Assembly: GCA_950295325.1 (NCBI GenBank)
Contig: OX485805.1
Coordinates: 34,337,501 to 34,397,500 of the forward strand
Origin: Polytrichum commune
Lineage: Eukaryota > Streptophyta > Polytrichopsida > Polytrichales > Polytrichaceae
Length of the DNA stretch: 60,000 bases
Direction: 5' to 3'
Below the pieces are notes generated by a model, which made no database searches, was not told the DNA's origin, and saw only the letters and a program-made list of their open reading frames with translations. The first letter of the stretch is position 1; each line of letters begins with the position of its first letter. The position numbers and the translations under genes were made by a program. Positions 10,930-23,745 of this stretch are shown here, in pieces.

Positions 10930-11904
10930 ATTTCACAAAATCATTAGGACTATTCCGTGACGCACCTGAAATATGAAATTTGTAAACACATGTAATGGTA
11001 ACGAATACCAAGTCTTCTGAGACTTCTTGCACTTTTTGAGGTCGGTTGGACTCAAAATGTCATTGAATTGTTCAATTGACATAAGACCATACTTCTGAAC
11101 CCTGAAGAGGGTATGGACAATGTTGGTCTTCACATGAGAGTCCTCTATATGTCTAAATATAAAAATCAAATGGAAGATATTAGATTATCGTAGTAACAAA
11201 GAAAGTGAAATCATATTGAATTTTCAATGAAAGATTATATATCAAAAGAGAATGAACATACTTGTTTATGTTGTGCATGACTTGCATAACAAGTCCATTT
11301 TTCCCCTTTGTGTCAAGGAGAATTGAATCCACCAAATAATGCCAATCCTCATCAGTTCGGTGAAGTCTGTCAATGTGATTTAACCAAGCTTGACGCCTAT
11401 GGTTGCCGTCGCACACAAAAAAATCAAGTTTGTAAATGGAGCCAACGCTGGATCCGAGAGGAGAAATGAGTTGAAAATGACGTTTTTGGCGTCCCAAATA
11501 GGACCCCAAGAAGCTTTATCAGCTTCCGTCACTTCATGGGTATTTCCGTCTTCATTGGTGATTGTAACATAAAAGACCGAAGCGCCTTCCCTGTATCCGT
11601 GCACAAATTCTTGCTCGAGTTTAGCAAGATAGGATGCCAGAGTTGGCTGTACCATTGGCATTGCCATCAATCTGCACAATGGAATATTAAATCGCGAGGA
11701 ACTGTTTGGTTGAAATCTCAAGCTTGTGATCGTGGCCACAGAGTTAACTTTCTGCCTGGTCCGAATCTCATCCTCATTACCTAGAAAGTGAGCATCATCT
11801 CCAAGAGACTTTTCTTCTACCTCATGCTCGTCCTCTAGTATATCCATATCTGGAAGCTTTCCCTCCGATACTTGTGTCGAAGGTGGCGAAGATATAGCAT
11901 GCAC
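10930..11904 (-). pseudogene. Fragment of a third ParB-like gene
   Basis: On the reverse strand three exon pieces can be read: 11904-11262, 11152-11009 and one beginning at 10965. Splice-like borders separate them (donors GTATGTTC and GTATTCG; acceptors TATTTAG and ATTTCAG). The first piece contains FFVCDGNHRRQAW, the same (D/N)G(Q/N)H core seen in genes 1 and 2 and in ParB/sulfiredoxin-fold proteins. It is followed by an NINK segment like the region after the motif in those genes. A frame change at a 7-base A run (11417-11423 on the plus strand) breaks the first piece just before the motif. Both ends run into satellite repeats, so the gene is cut off. It is more distant from genes 1 and 2 than they are from each other. 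Confidence 0.6.
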
Positions 11905-11989
11905 CTACCAAAGAGTCAACACATTGTAGGTGAAAGAAAGTATCATTTGACCCAAATTGATAATGTTGCTTTGTAATTAACCTCTACCC

Positions 11990-12815
11990 ATTAGAGCCAT
12001 ATAATGTAAGGAACCTAAAATCTTAGCCTATAGCCCATCTTCAAGTACTAGATTCTAACATGAAATGAGGCCAACTACACATATATAAAGTGAGCACTTG
12101 AAATCTCATAGTAGAGCCGAGGATTCAAAGTGTTAGTTTCTAAGTTGAAATGAGGCCACCTAGGGACCTCCAAAGGAAGGTTTCGGTCCCGAACCCCATA
12201 TATTGGACAGCCACATAATATGAGAACCTGAAATCTAAGCCTAGAGCCCAATTCAAATTCTCCATTTTCTAACTTGAAATGAGGCCAACTACACACATAT
12301 AAAGTGAGCACGTGAAATCTCAAAGTAGAGCCGAGGCTTAAAAGTGTTAGTTTCTAAGTTGAAATGAGGCCACCTAGGGACCTCCAAAGGAAGGTTTCGG
12401 TCCCGAACCCCATATATTGGACAGCCACATAATATGAGAACCTGAAATCTAACTCTAGAGCCCAATTCAAATTCTCCATTTTCTAACTTGAGATGAGGCC
12501 AACTACACACATATAAAGTGAGCACGTGAAATCTCAAAGTAGAGCCGAGGCTTGAAAGTGTTAGTTTCTAAGTTGAAATGAGGCCACCTAGGGACCTCCA
12601 AAGGAAGGTTTCGGTCCCGAACCCCATATATTGGACAGCCACATAATATGAGAACCTGAAATCTAAGCCTAGAGCCCACCTTCAAATTCTACATTCTAAC
12701 TTGAAATGAGGCCAACTACACACATATAAAGTGAGCATTTGAAATCTCAAAGTAGAGCCGAGGCTTGAAAGTGTTAGTTTCTAAGTTGAAATGAGGCCAC
12801 CTAGGGACCTCCTGT
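11990..12815. repeat. Tandem array, 214-bp period
   Basis: The GGTTTCGGTCCCGAACCCC landmark recurs at 12179, 12393 and 12607, exactly 214 bp apart, and each unit carries the same GAGGCCAACTACACACATATAAAGTGAGCAC segment. It is the regular, recently amplified counterpart of the irregular repeats at 9.4-10.9 kb. The fourth unit is cut short near 12810. Confidence 0.85.
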
Positions 12816-14960
12816 AGACACAGGAAAACATTCGACCAAAATGGAGATTTACTTCGGGGACACAAAGCGACGATGGGAGAGGAGCCGTTCGGAGCGAGAG
12901 CGGAGCAAAGGGGGGGGGGCCAAGGAGGAGGTGACGGAGAGTCGGCCAATAGAGAGAGAGACAGGCCACGTGGCAGGAAGGGCTGGAAGCCCAGAGAAGA
13001 CAGGTTGCGAGCCCACAAGGAGGGGAAGACGAGAGGGCTGTGAGAGAAAGGGGCCGGGACACCACATTTTATGGGACCCACCGAGCGTATTATCGGGAGC
13101 GAGCGTTAGGTTTAGGGTTACCCATTAGTGAACCTTTTAGTAAAACTCTCCCACTACCAGGTTAGAGAGCTACTTAGTAGATTAGCTAAATAGTTAGAGG
13201 GGATGGAAACATAGAGGGATAGAGTTAGAGTTTAGATGAATGAGAATTAGGGGAAGTTGTAACCAACCCCTAAATGGCACATGTACATGCACAAGACATA
13301 CCCCAATATGTATTCCATCCGCACATCTAAAATTGGCACGTGCAGTTACTATTAATAGACTGTCTGAACCTAAATTTAGACTATTTATAGATACAGGGCT
13401 AAAAATAGCCGAATCAGCACATATGGTAATAAGGGACTAAGGCCTAACCGCCTAATAGGAAGTTGATAGATTTCACACCCTATTTAAAGGGGCACTAAAA
13501 GACCCTATAGCACCTCATAATCATTAGGACATATCTCACGTGAGCGTCAAGGCATCATCGCAAGCTTGAAGACTTAAGAACTTAGTTGGCGGAATTGAAA
13601 GACCTAAGAGTTTAATTGGCGAACTTGAAGACTTAGCAGAGTTAGTTGATAAGTTTGGAGACTTAAGGATTGGAATATTATCCTTGAGTTTAGCTAGAAC
13701 ATTAAAGGATTGGAAATATCCTAGGGTTACTCCAAACAGAAGAGGATCAAGGATCCATAGAAATTTAGCATGTTGGAAAACTTGGGAGCCGAAGGAACTT
13801 TGGAATTATTGATTGTACTTGGAAAGTAATTAACTTACACGGAAGACCGTTTGAGAAATCTTATAAATATTTGAAGAAACTACGACACAAGGCCGTAATT
13901 AGCACTTAGAGTTATTTGAGGAAAATTAGTGATGGAATAAGCTAAGTTTTGGAGTTAGTACCATTGGACGAGACGCGGGAGATATCAAATTCGGAATCAT
14001 TACAAGGAGAGGAATGCGGCCGGCAATTTGGATCACATCAACCTATCAACTCGAGCAAGATTAGGATTTCAACTCATTTACCCTTACATCATTGTTTTAA
14101 GGAGGAACCTAAATCATGACGAAAGATTTAGGAATAAAGTTGGAATAGAAAGTGGAACAAACATTTGATGAAAGCATTCATGTAAATTATGCGAACTCTA
14201 GGAATTGAGTAGAAGAATGAAATCTTATAAATATACTTTAGTGAGGGAGTATGTTTGACTTTCAAAGACTTATAACTCTATCATGAATACACATATTGAA
14301 ATGGACTAAGAATAGTTTATGATCACTCAAACCATGAAAGATATTGTGTGTAAAAGTAAGAGTTTCTTCTAAAAACACTTAACCTTGACATTAAGATTTC
14401 GGGGAACATAAGCTTGAAAGCTTAGGCTACTTTCTCCTTAATGGCCTTATTAACTAAAATGAGCCAATTGGTCCGCTCAATTTAATGTAGGGAACGTGTT
14501 GGGAACGTAATGATTACATGCTAGTACGAGAGAATACCCGTTGAGGGTTCTTAAAATACAACTCAACGATCCCAAATGAGCCCCACACATGTTTATAAAG
14601 CCATGCAAATAATGAAGTATAATATGGAAGATCTCATCAATTGTGAGTCACGAAGGATTGTGCTTACACTCCACGGGTGAATCCTCGTGGGTTGTTTGGG
14701 ACCACCATGCACATTGGATGACTCCCATACATAGAGAACATATTTCCAAAATATTACAATGCACATGAAAGTTCACATCTGTGATGCCAAAAAAAAGTGG
14801 TCATGTAAACATCCCTAGGCAAATGTCAATGTCTAGGGCTCCCTAATTCATCCACACATTTATCAAAAATGAGCATCAAACATGATGATCAATGTCCACC
14901 GAGGGCGCCCACCACGGGAGTTCACCCGCGGATACAAGAATTGATGAATGCATATCCAAT
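12816..14960. other. No gene supported
   Basis: ORFs near 12.8-13.1 kb are in GA/GC-rich low-complexity DNA in several overlapping frames and show no domain. At 13482-13492 CTATTTAAAGG could be a TATA box, but nothing recognisable follows. From 13.5 to 14.9 kb the DNA is AT-rich with no long ORF; it may be an old retroelement remnant. This stretch ends at the stop region of gene A on the reverse strand. Confidence 0.35.
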
Positions 14961-17900
14961 CTACATGAATTCTGTTGATACCACATCCTCAAATTGATCT
15001 CCACTAGTCATATGCTCACCTCTTGTGCATCGATCTAAATTATCCTTGGCAAAAAGAATTTGCCTCGCTGGGATGACCACATTGTCATCGGACGCATTCT
15101 TTTGTCTTGCCCATGATGCCACAACACAATCTAGAGATTGACGTGTTGGAGCATATTCCTTGAGCCTCGTCCATCTGAAATGTTTTGCCGTGTCCCATTC
15201 CTCATAACGTTCATCCAAGGTCTTCTTGTTCCTGGTCCCAAGGACCGGCACATAGTACACAATCTCAATGGAACGAGCATGAGGACCGACATGTGCCAAA
15301 TTAGGCTCGGAAATCACTCGTCCCATCCAGACTGGATTAGCACAATCCTCACTAGGACGTAGTAAGACATAATGGCCGACCCTGATATGTGCACCAGGTC
15401 GAAAGGTCTCTGCGGGTCGAGCACTAGCTGGTCCGACATAAGCATAGTCCGTGATGTTTTCCTCAAATAGATGCTCATTGTCCACATGTAGGGCAGCTGC
15501 AATGGAGAACCGTGTAGAAGGCCAAAAGGGCTCGCTAAGTTCAGATGGAGATGGAGATAAAGGATGATCCATAGCCGCAAGCACATTCTCCCAATATAAA
15601 ATTGTTGGTGCAATGGACTGCATATATTGACCGGAAGTATCTTGATCTGCCGTATCCTTCCAATACTTAATAAAACCTTTCAGTCCAAGCTTTATGTTCA
15701 CAAAATCTTTCATTTCCCTTTTTGGAACAGGACGGGGACAACCTACAAAAACATACATACATAGAGCTTAGAGCGAAACCATGAACTAACGGCCCACGGG
15801 CGATCACCCGTGGGCCACATGCATCACACCTTGTATTTTGTAGTGTACTTCCAAGAAAACATTGTTAATGAAGCCCACTAACCTGGTGGGAACATGGTTT
15901 TCTTTGTGACAGGGTCCACATTCCATAGAGCAATTCCACCTTCTGGCGCCCAACTTGCATCTGTACAAAACACTTTGTATTGCATCAATGGCACTCCTTC
16001 AGGGTCTACATAAAAACGGAATTGGTGTGCCTTGGAGTGCCCTATAAGTCGGTCTTGACCAAACTCATGGTAGTATCCCTTCACCCATTCCTTGAAATCA
16101 GCAACCTCATGAATCAAGTATGGGACAATAGTGGGATCCCCAGCTTTCATGAACGATGCCATGAGGTCTGGGAGTGTATGGCAATCCTCAATCTTCAACC
16201 TTTGTCCAAACCGGCCGAACATTGCATCCACATCCTCATGCGTATGTCCAACAATAAGGAAAGACACCCGGACTTCACGAAAGATTCCCTTTGCGGTCAA
16301 TGCAGACCAAAACAACATGTTGTATTTTGATTTGTTATCCTTCGCACAATTGTCCATCTGAATAAGCAAGAGGGGTGGCAACCCCGTAGGTGGAATAATT
16401 TCGAGCGATGGCAAAGGAAGTGCTCCTGAACACTTCTCTACGCCAACCACCAGTGCGTCGTGCAAAGGGTCGCCTATGGTGGAAATCGGAATGTGGCGAC
16501 TGGAGCAGACCGGCGGGACCTCAAGTTGACAAAGCAACTTCATAATGGATGTGATAGTGAAGTTCGCATCCGATGGGTACATATCAAGAACATAATGCGC
16601 ATAATTCACATCAGAGTGACCATGCGCAATCATTCCCGCAATGGAGATCGGGAAACGCTCATATTTGTCAACACGTTTGTTTTTGTGCGCAAAAACAGGA
16701 AGCGCCGTTTTCCCATAATCCATTTTGTCATGTATGATACAAAGGACCTCTTTCGGAGAGTACTTTGACAAGATCCTATCTTTGTAGTAACTGTTTCTAT
16801 GAGCCTCTTGCAATGCCAAATGCCGATGGCTAGCCTTCGAGATGGCCAAGTACCCGGTAGTGTTCTTTGTGTGTATTCGCAACAAATCCTTGAAAGAAGC
16901 GCAAGTTCCACAACGCGAGAAGTTGTCCCCAGGGCTCTTAACAACATATTGCTTGAAATGTTGTCGATGTAAGCGGCTAAAACTTGACATTGAGACAGGC
17001 TCGTACCCGAGGTCTTTGTCCAAGTTGTTCACTTCGTCCAGTAGGTTGGACCAAGTTGTTCCCACAGGGAGCATCTCCGTACCTATCTTTTCACCATTTG
17101 GAAGAGTCCGAGTCATATGGGGCATGGAATCCGCTCTACCCTCAATCAACACGCCAAGAGTCGCTTGTGCCTGCACTGTATTCGCCCTCGGCTTTCTGGT
17201 TCCTGTATTACCATGATCTCGAGATCTAACCCCCATCTGGCTGTCGGCCTTATTCCTATTAAATTGTGCCCTTGATATCATGTAGATGTTCCTCCATGCA
17301 CGAGTGCAAATTGTTCTTCCTTCCACTACAACCGTTTCCCTACCCGTGTGCTCTTCCTTCTGGATCGTTTGGAACACTGCAAGGGCAATGAGCTTCCGAG
17401 CATTGAAAGGCAAGGCAAAGTAGTGTTCCCGAATACTAACCAACAAAGGCCTTGGAAATACCTGGCAACAATGCTCCTTGCAGCAATCTACCGTGGATAA
17501 CATCCGTGCTCCCTCCTCAGTGGCCCCCAAAGTTTTCTTTCCAGGTGCCCGAGGTGCACATATCCTCAAAGTGTTGTATCGGCGTTTTCCAAGAAAACGC
17601 CGCCGACTCTCATCTTCACGGGTCGCGTTATGATGGACCAACAATATCTCCGCCAATGTGTGTCCTTCAAATTTTGTAAGTGAGAGCGGCCAGCGGTGCA
17701 GAGTATTCTCCCAATCCATCGAAATCACATGTCCAGTTGGGTTCAAGATAATTACTCCAACATATTCATCGCCAAGGATGCTATTGTCAACACAATCTAG
17801 CGGATTGGTGTTGCATATTAACCCATCACACAAGGCACGATCCTGATCATCGAAGAGGACAACCGCCTTACCCTTCAAATCCTTCCTCAACAATCCAACA

Positions 17901-18748
17901 CAATGCGGAATCTGAATGTAAACATTAAAGTATATCAGTCCAGAATGTCACTCTAGTCAGAACACATATCATCATGTAGTCCTTTAATAGTCAGACCTCC
18001 CATACTCATAGCTCAAACATTAATGAACGCCACATTGACTTCGAATTGCAAGGTCACATTCACTATGCGCACTAAGTTCCAATGTCAATGATATCATCGC
18101 AACCAACATTGTAATACATGTGTCAACTCCCACTGCATAGTCATATGTCCAAGATTGAAATGGACAACATCCCAACAACTAGTTCTTAGTCCTACAGAAA
18201 TAGGCATGTAAGCATAATTATAATTCCCGTGAAGAAACAAGCCATGCATATGGAATAACTTATTTGTACAGATAAGCACCTAGCATTAAGCATAATAAAA
18301 AGACAACCCCGGAGCCATCCACGGGCGAACGCCCGTGGGAGCTCCCAAGTGGTGGGCGTCTCCACCCACGGGCGAACGCCCGTGGGATCTCCGAAGTGGT
18401 GGGCGTCTCCACCCACGGGCGAACGCCCGTGGGATCTCCCAAGTGGTAGGCGGCGCCACCCACGGGCGAACGCCCGTGGGATCTCCCAAGTGGTGGGAGT
18501 CTCCACCCACGGGCGAACGCCCGTGGGTTCTCCCAAGTGGTGGGTGGCACCACCCACGGGCGCACGCGTGAGATGCATCTACTTCGGTTGTAATTTTGTG
18601 GCCCCCACGGGCGCACCCGTGAGATGCAACTACTATTGTATCCAGTGCATTCTCACGGATCCACGGGTGCACCCGTGGGGGTCCCCATGAGCTCACTAGC
18701 GTGCTAAAGTGAATTATTGACACTAACCTCTGCATCCACGCTCTCCAT
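14961..18748 (-). CDS. DUF7869-type (RNase H-like) protein, gene A
   Basis: The model has three coding exons on the reverse strand: 18748-18728 (MESVDAE, donor GTTAGTG), 17911-15883 (acceptor TACATTCAG, donor GTTAGTGG) and 15742-14961 (acceptor TTTTTGTAG). The lengths sum to 944 codons with phases agreeing (943 aa). Landmarks in order are a CGTC zinc-knuckle-like CxxC, HDKMDYGK, QMDNCAKDNKS and VGHTHEDVDAMFGR. In the DUF7869 family these acidic motifs suggest an RNase H-like, transposase-derived core; that role is inference. Gene B is a paralogue (see 25244-28308). The product is probably nuclear and derived from a mobile element. Intron 1 carries a class C palindrome array. The first exon is short and is the least certain part. 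Confidence 0.75.
18318..18680. repeat. Class C palindrome array, 47-bp period
   Basis: Class C palindromes (arms CCCACGGGCG and CGCCCGTGGG around AA) start at 18318, 18365, 18412, 18459 and 18506, with a degenerate one at 18553: six units spaced 47 bp. Two looser copies follow near 18604 and 18660. The spacers repeat (G/A)TCTCC(C/G)AAGTGGT. The array lies inside intron 1 of gene A. 47 is not a multiple of 3, so the long proline-rich ORFs here are by-products of a stop-free repeat. Confidence 0.9.
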
Positions 18749-18839
18749 GGTGAGTTCCTCAAAAGTAAAGGCAATGGGCTATATGAGAAGAAACAAATGA
18801 GCTTCCACATGGTTGCCTTATATACAAGGTGAGCATTCC

Positions 18840-20940
18840 CTCCAATTTCAAAGGTACATAATAGGCATTCCCTCCAATTCCTAACACCACAAGGCCATCA
18901 CGTACTAACCCTCTACCATATATAGTAATCATGAGCGATGGTAGTGGAGGTCTATGTCATATGTCCATGAAGTACGATTAGATTAGGAGGGCAAGACGAT
19001 TCTTCGTTGGTACTAATTGGCTAAAGGTTTTCACCACCACCACAAATGATGGATCCTCGTGCATGTAAACTAATATGATCTTTATAATTTTCCCGTTCAT
19101 AGCGTATAGTCAAGTTAAATCGTATTGATACTCTATTAAGCTTAGAAACCCACTAAGGCACGTCTCCTATGGCAAAACAAAGACATGTTTAATTCCAACA
19201 TATCATTGATCTTATGGCCGCCTTCATTTGATGTTCAACTTCACATCTATAGTGACACATGATGTTATAGGTGACAAAAATGAAAGTCAATTGACCAAGT
19301 GTACCTTTATTTTTATTTTAAACATTTGGGCATTTGCATTTTGCAACACACACACTATGACACACAATTATCGAACCTAGGTAATGCGACGATTCTTGTG
19401 CACATTCCTAAGGTCATATGGGCAAATTCGAGCGATGGACGTGCTTACGTGGGTTGCTTGTTTTAATCTTTACACCTCTAAGGTATTCTAAGTGTGTGAA
19501 TTCCATACAAGAGGCCTCCATACATATATCTATATATATATGAACAGTAGTTTGGTCTTGATAAGGGGCATGTCCTATATACACCCCACATGAACATGCC
19601 ACGTGGGTTATTTATGAAATGAATCATACATCCAATATATTATGAAGGTGAGCATCTTGGGCACCAACCACCAAACAAACCCAATGTTATAGTGGATAGT
19701 ATTAAGCTTTGGCATCTCTTCATTTTTGCCCCCTATATCTAACATTTGGGCATGGCATTTTGCAACACACACATTATGACACATGGTCTGAGCCTACTAA
19801 CCTTACCATATATATAGTATGAGCCAACTAACCTTACCATATATGAAAAACCAATCATAGTTGAATGCATAATACTTTTCTTGTTCACTTGTTATGACTA
19901 AGCCAAACACAATAGTTGCCATTCTTCTTTATGCCAATAATGTTGTCTTGCTTTCTAAACACATTGGCATGCCCTCAAATAATCCTTAATAAGGCCACAT
20001 GAATTTTGAATCTGATTGATCATGAGGTGGCATTAATGAATGTCTTGGTTAAATGGGAAAACCAAAGAATTTGACAGTGGAAGCATAAACCTTGACATCA
20101 TGTTACTGAATTTAGATCATCGAGCACTATGCCAAATTGGGGCCAAATCGTATGAACAAATGGAAGAGGAGCACGTGCTGGATGTTTCTTAAAAAAAAAC
20201 ATCTTTTTTCACTAGGGTCTATCATTTGGAAGATAGTGAGAGAAACTTGGTAGAGCAATAGTGAATTAACCATCATTGTTTCTCTTGGGCTGGAAGGTCT
20301 ACTTTCATGCTCATTTCTTCTATTCGTTTGGAGAAGGGCATTTCTATGCATGTTGTGAGAGAATTTATGTTATGGGGCATTTGTTTGCATGCCCACATCC
20401 AAGTGATGATGTTGTGTTGGTACTAGCAAGTGACACATTTATTGGACTCACATTCATAGATGAGGTATACATAATGTGTGGGTTAGTGTAGGATTGAAGA
20501 ATGTGTGTTTTAGTTAAGCAAAAAAAATCATTTTTCTAACAAATCTAGGGTGCTAAACTCTGTGAACTATGTAGAGCTCAAGAAACTGGACAATGGAGCG
20601 ACCCGGGAGCGATTTGAGAGTCAAAAGAGGCAAGCAGAGTGATGAGGGAGCATTCGAGTGGGAGAGATACGGAGGCCGAGGTCTGACCCCCCCCCCCCCC
20701 AATTGGGAACGCAACCTCGGGGTGAGCTAGTAAGCCTCCTGAACTTTAAAGGAAAAATCACGACTGCAAATGGATGTGGAAACCAAACATTTATCATGGT
20801 ATAGATTGGGTATGTTTGGTGTGTGATGTTTGATATGCTCACTTTCAAAATATATTGGATGTATGATTCATTTGATAAATAACTCACGCTGGCATGTCCA
20901 TGAATGGGTGTATATAGGACATGCCTCCTATCAATAAGAT
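18840..20940 (-). repeat. Large dispersed repeat, inverted copy
   Basis: Read on the reverse strand, parts of this segment match 21.1-22.5 kb and 43.2-46.2 kb. Examples are the AGAACTCCACTACCATCGCTCATG region (here near 18930-18965), GCCATAGGAGACGTGCC (near 19155-19175), and GACATGCC...AACCCACGTGGCATGTTCATG (near 19565-19620). The match is broken between about 19.65 and 20.8 kb by other AT-rich sequence. No gene is supported; a run of 16 C at 20685-20700 lies in an unexplained GC-richer patch. Confidence 0.6.
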
Positions 20941-20979
20941 ACTAATGTTTATATATATATACATATATAAACAACTATT

Positions 20980-22037
20980 AATGCTACACTGTTAGATGTG
21001 GGCGGCTAATAAGGTGGCCACTTTATCATATATGACATGAAATTAAAATTTATTGTTCTTGCCAGTCAAAAAACAACAACCACTCTAAGCTTGACGGTCA
21101 ACTTGATTGCAAAAGTAGTCCCTATAAAGGGATAGTTATAAAGATCATATTATTTTACTTCCACGATGAGCAATCATTAGTCGTGGTGGTGAAAAGCTTG
21201 AGCCAAAATTGTACCAAGAATGAATCTTCTTGCCCTAGTAATCTATTCGTACTTCGTGGACATATGACATAGAACTCCACTACCATCGCTCATGGTTACT
21301 ATGTATTGTAGAGAGTTAGTACGTGATGACCTTATGGTGCTAGGAATTGAAGGGAATGCCTATTATATACCTTTGATCATATATGGACACATATATTGGT
21401 GCAAATAATATACGCCATTAGTATTGACATCCCTACCTTCTACACTAGGAAGTGTCCGTCTCAAAACGATTTAGGGTTTAGGGTTTAGGGTTTAGGGTTT
21501 ACGGATACCCTCCCCAGACACAAAGTTTGTAGTTCGTCCGTTGCAAGTCCATCAATAAGAATGGGCATGTTTGGTGTTTGATGTTTGATATGCCCGCGTG
21601 CCATATTCATGTGGGGTATATATAGGACATGCCCCCTATCATGACCAAACTACTGTTCATATATATATATATATATATAGGACTGTTCTATGGAATTCAC
21701 ACACTTAGATTACCTCCGGGGAGTAATGATTAAAACAAGCAACCCACGTAACCATGTCCATCACTCGAATTTGCCCATATGACCTTAGCAATGCGCACAA
21801 TAATGTGTGTGTTGCAGAATGACATGCCCAAATGTTAGATATAGTAGGCACAAATGAAGAGATGCCAAAGCTTAATACTATCCACTATAAGATTCGGTAT
21901 GTTTGTTGGTTGGTGCCCAAGATGCTCACCTTCATAATATATTGGATGTATGATTAATTTCATTAATAACCCACGTGGCATGTTCATGTGGGGTGTACAT
22001 AGGACATGCCCCTTATCAAGACCAAGCTACTGTTTAC

Positions 22038-22069
<32 letters not shown>

Positions 22070-22870
22070 GGAGGACTCTTCTATGGAATTCACACACTTA
22101 GAATACCTTAGAGGTGTAAAAATTGAAACAAGCAACCCACGTAAGCACGTCCATCGATCGAATTTGCCCATATGACCTTAGGAATGTGCACAAGAATCGT
22201 CGCATTACCTAGGTTCGATAATTGTGTGTCATAGTGTGTGTGTTGCAAAATGCAAATGCCCAAATGTTAGATATAGGGGGCAAAAATGAATAGATGCCAA
22301 AGCTTAATACTATCCACTATAAGATTGGGTATGTTTGGTGTTTGGTGCCCAAGATGCTCACATTCATAATATATTGGATGTATGATTCATTTCATAAATA
22401 ACCCACGTGTCATGTTTATGTGGGGTGTATATAGGACATGGCCCCTATCAAGACCAAGCTACTGTTCATATATATATATATATGCGAGATTGTTCTATGG
22501 AATTCACACACTTAGATTACCTCCGGGGAGTAATGATTAAAACAAGCAACCCACGTAACCATGTCCATCACTCGAATTTGCCCATATGACCTTAGGAATG
22601 CGCACAATAATGTGTGTGTTGCAGAATGACATGCCCAAATGTTAGATATAGTCGGCAAAAATGAAGAGATGCCATGCCCAAATGTTAGATATAGGGGGCA
22701 AAAATGAATAGATGCCAAAGCTTAATACTATCCACTATAAGATTGGGTATGTTTGGTGTTTGGTGCCCAAGATGCTCACCATCATAATATATTGGATGTA
22801 TGATTCATTTTATAAATAACCCACGTGGCATGTTTATGTGGGGTGTATATAGGACATGGCCCCTATCAAG
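20980..22870 (+). repeat. Large dispersed repeat with ~430-bp tandem units
   Basis: The left part (21120-21560) matches 43230-43670. From about 21560 a unit recurs in tandem. Its landmarks in order are AACCCACGTGGCATGTTCATG, GGACATGCCCC, an AT microsatellite, CACACACTTAGAATACCT, AACAAGCAACCCACGTAAGCACGTCCATC, GCCCATATGACCTTAGGAATG, GCCAAAGCTTAATACTATCCACTATAAGAT and TTCATAATATATTGGATGTATGATT. Short ORFs starting MACSCGVYIGHAPYQDQ recur because the unit recurs; they are not conserved past the microsatellite. Confidence 0.8.
21470..21500 (+). repeat. Interstitial TTTAGGG telomeric-type tract
   Basis: Four TTTAGGG units in a row. The same tract in the same flanking sequence occurs at 43574-43605, so it travels with the dispersed repeat and does not mark a chromosome end here. 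Confidence 0.9.
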
Positions 22871-22871
22871 G

Positions 22872-23218
22872 CCAATTGTCAAGTTTGGCCCACGTAGGAA
22901 ATAAATGTCTCCTTGGATGCTCAAGAATGAAGAGGGGAAAACCCATACACATTGGACAAAACACTACTCTTTGGTATTATTTAAGACATGCTCTCCTCTT
23001 AATCATCCTCATCAATATCTCTCAGACTTCTTATATTTGATCTTCAATCATGGATAATCGAAGAAGAGAGATTTTGTGCTCTCTTATGATCTTTATGGTT
23101 TTGAAGTATTTTATCGTTTCAACTATGGCGATAAAAAAAACCATCATGTATCACCATAATGCTCCAGTTATGATGATGGCATACTTTTTGTTTGGGAGCA
23201 AGTAGAGGGTGGTGTGGT
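22872..23218 (+). repeat. Dispersed ~345-bp repeat (partner 44172-44520)
   Basis: The block from CCAATTGTCAAGTTTGGCCCA to GTAGAGGGTGGTGTGG recurs nearly unchanged at 44172-44520. It interrupts the ~430-bp repeat unit in both places. No coding potential is conserved. Confidence 0.8.
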
Positions 23219-23477
23219 AATTTGACCGGCCAAGTGGATATGTGTCACAATTTCTTCTTGGATCATATAATGCAAAAATGTTCAAAGATCGTGTAGGGGG
23301 TGAGTAAGCCTACTTTTATTTATTTATGTTGTTTGCTTGGACCCATGTTGAGCAAGAAAGATACAAAATTAAGACTTTGTATTCCAATAGTGTGTAGAAT
23401 TTCTTTGACATTGCATCGATTGGCAACCGGTGATACTTTGCATACACTTGCCGATTTGTATGGTATTTTTTATTGAA

Positions 23478-23555
23478 TTGGGCTTCTCCGGAGGAGGAGT
23501 TTCTTGTCCGGACTCTTGAGGCCGGACAAGAAACTCTTCCTCCAGAGAAGCCCAA
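23478..23555. repeat. Long hairpin, ~34-bp arms
   Basis: Inverted arms (left 23478-23511, right 23522-23555) contain TTCTCCGGAGGAGGAGTTTC / GAAACTCTTCCTCCAGAGAA and enclose about 10 bases. Mismatches are few. The arms could form a stable stem-loop; the neighbouring text at 23.6-23.75 kb also looks like a mobile-element end. Confidence 0.8.
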
Positions 23556-23599
23556 CTCCAAAAAGTGCCGCCATGTAGGCGGCCATGTCATTTTATCAT

Positions 23600-23745
23600 C
23601 CATGAGAAAAGTTCACCACCATTGTTTTCTTCACCTAGTGTAAACACTCACCGGTGAAGAGTTGCAATTTCGACCAATCACAATTCAGAAACGCCCTTTT
23701 TTTCATGACCGGTGGACTTCTCCACCGTAGTGTAAACCGGCCCTT
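23600..23745. mobile_element. Element end with CCGGTTTACACTACGGTGGA
   Basis: The reverse complement of AGGGCCGGTTTACACTACGGTGGAGAAG ends at 23745, directly followed by the repeat text AATACCTTAGAGGTG. The same sequence in forward orientation starts an insertion at 43817. GGGCCGG-type ends recall hAT MITEs, but I see no clear 8-bp target duplication. Confidence 0.5.

Noticed and set aside
12841-13128. Charged 95-codon ORF
   Set aside because: GA-rich low-complexity DNA, open in three frames on both strands, no domain.
18318-18574. CRISPR array
   Set aside because: Regular repeats with short spacers recall CRISPR, but the spacers are also repeated, the repeats are perfect palindromes, there are no cas genes, and the setting is a eukaryotic intron.
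18192-18810. Several ORFs rich in HGRSPVG and PTGERPW repeats
   Set aside because: They are readings of the class C palindrome array in the gene A intron, open on both strands.
21470-21500. Chromosome end
   Set aside because: Only four units, inside a repeat that recurs with the same flanks at 43574.
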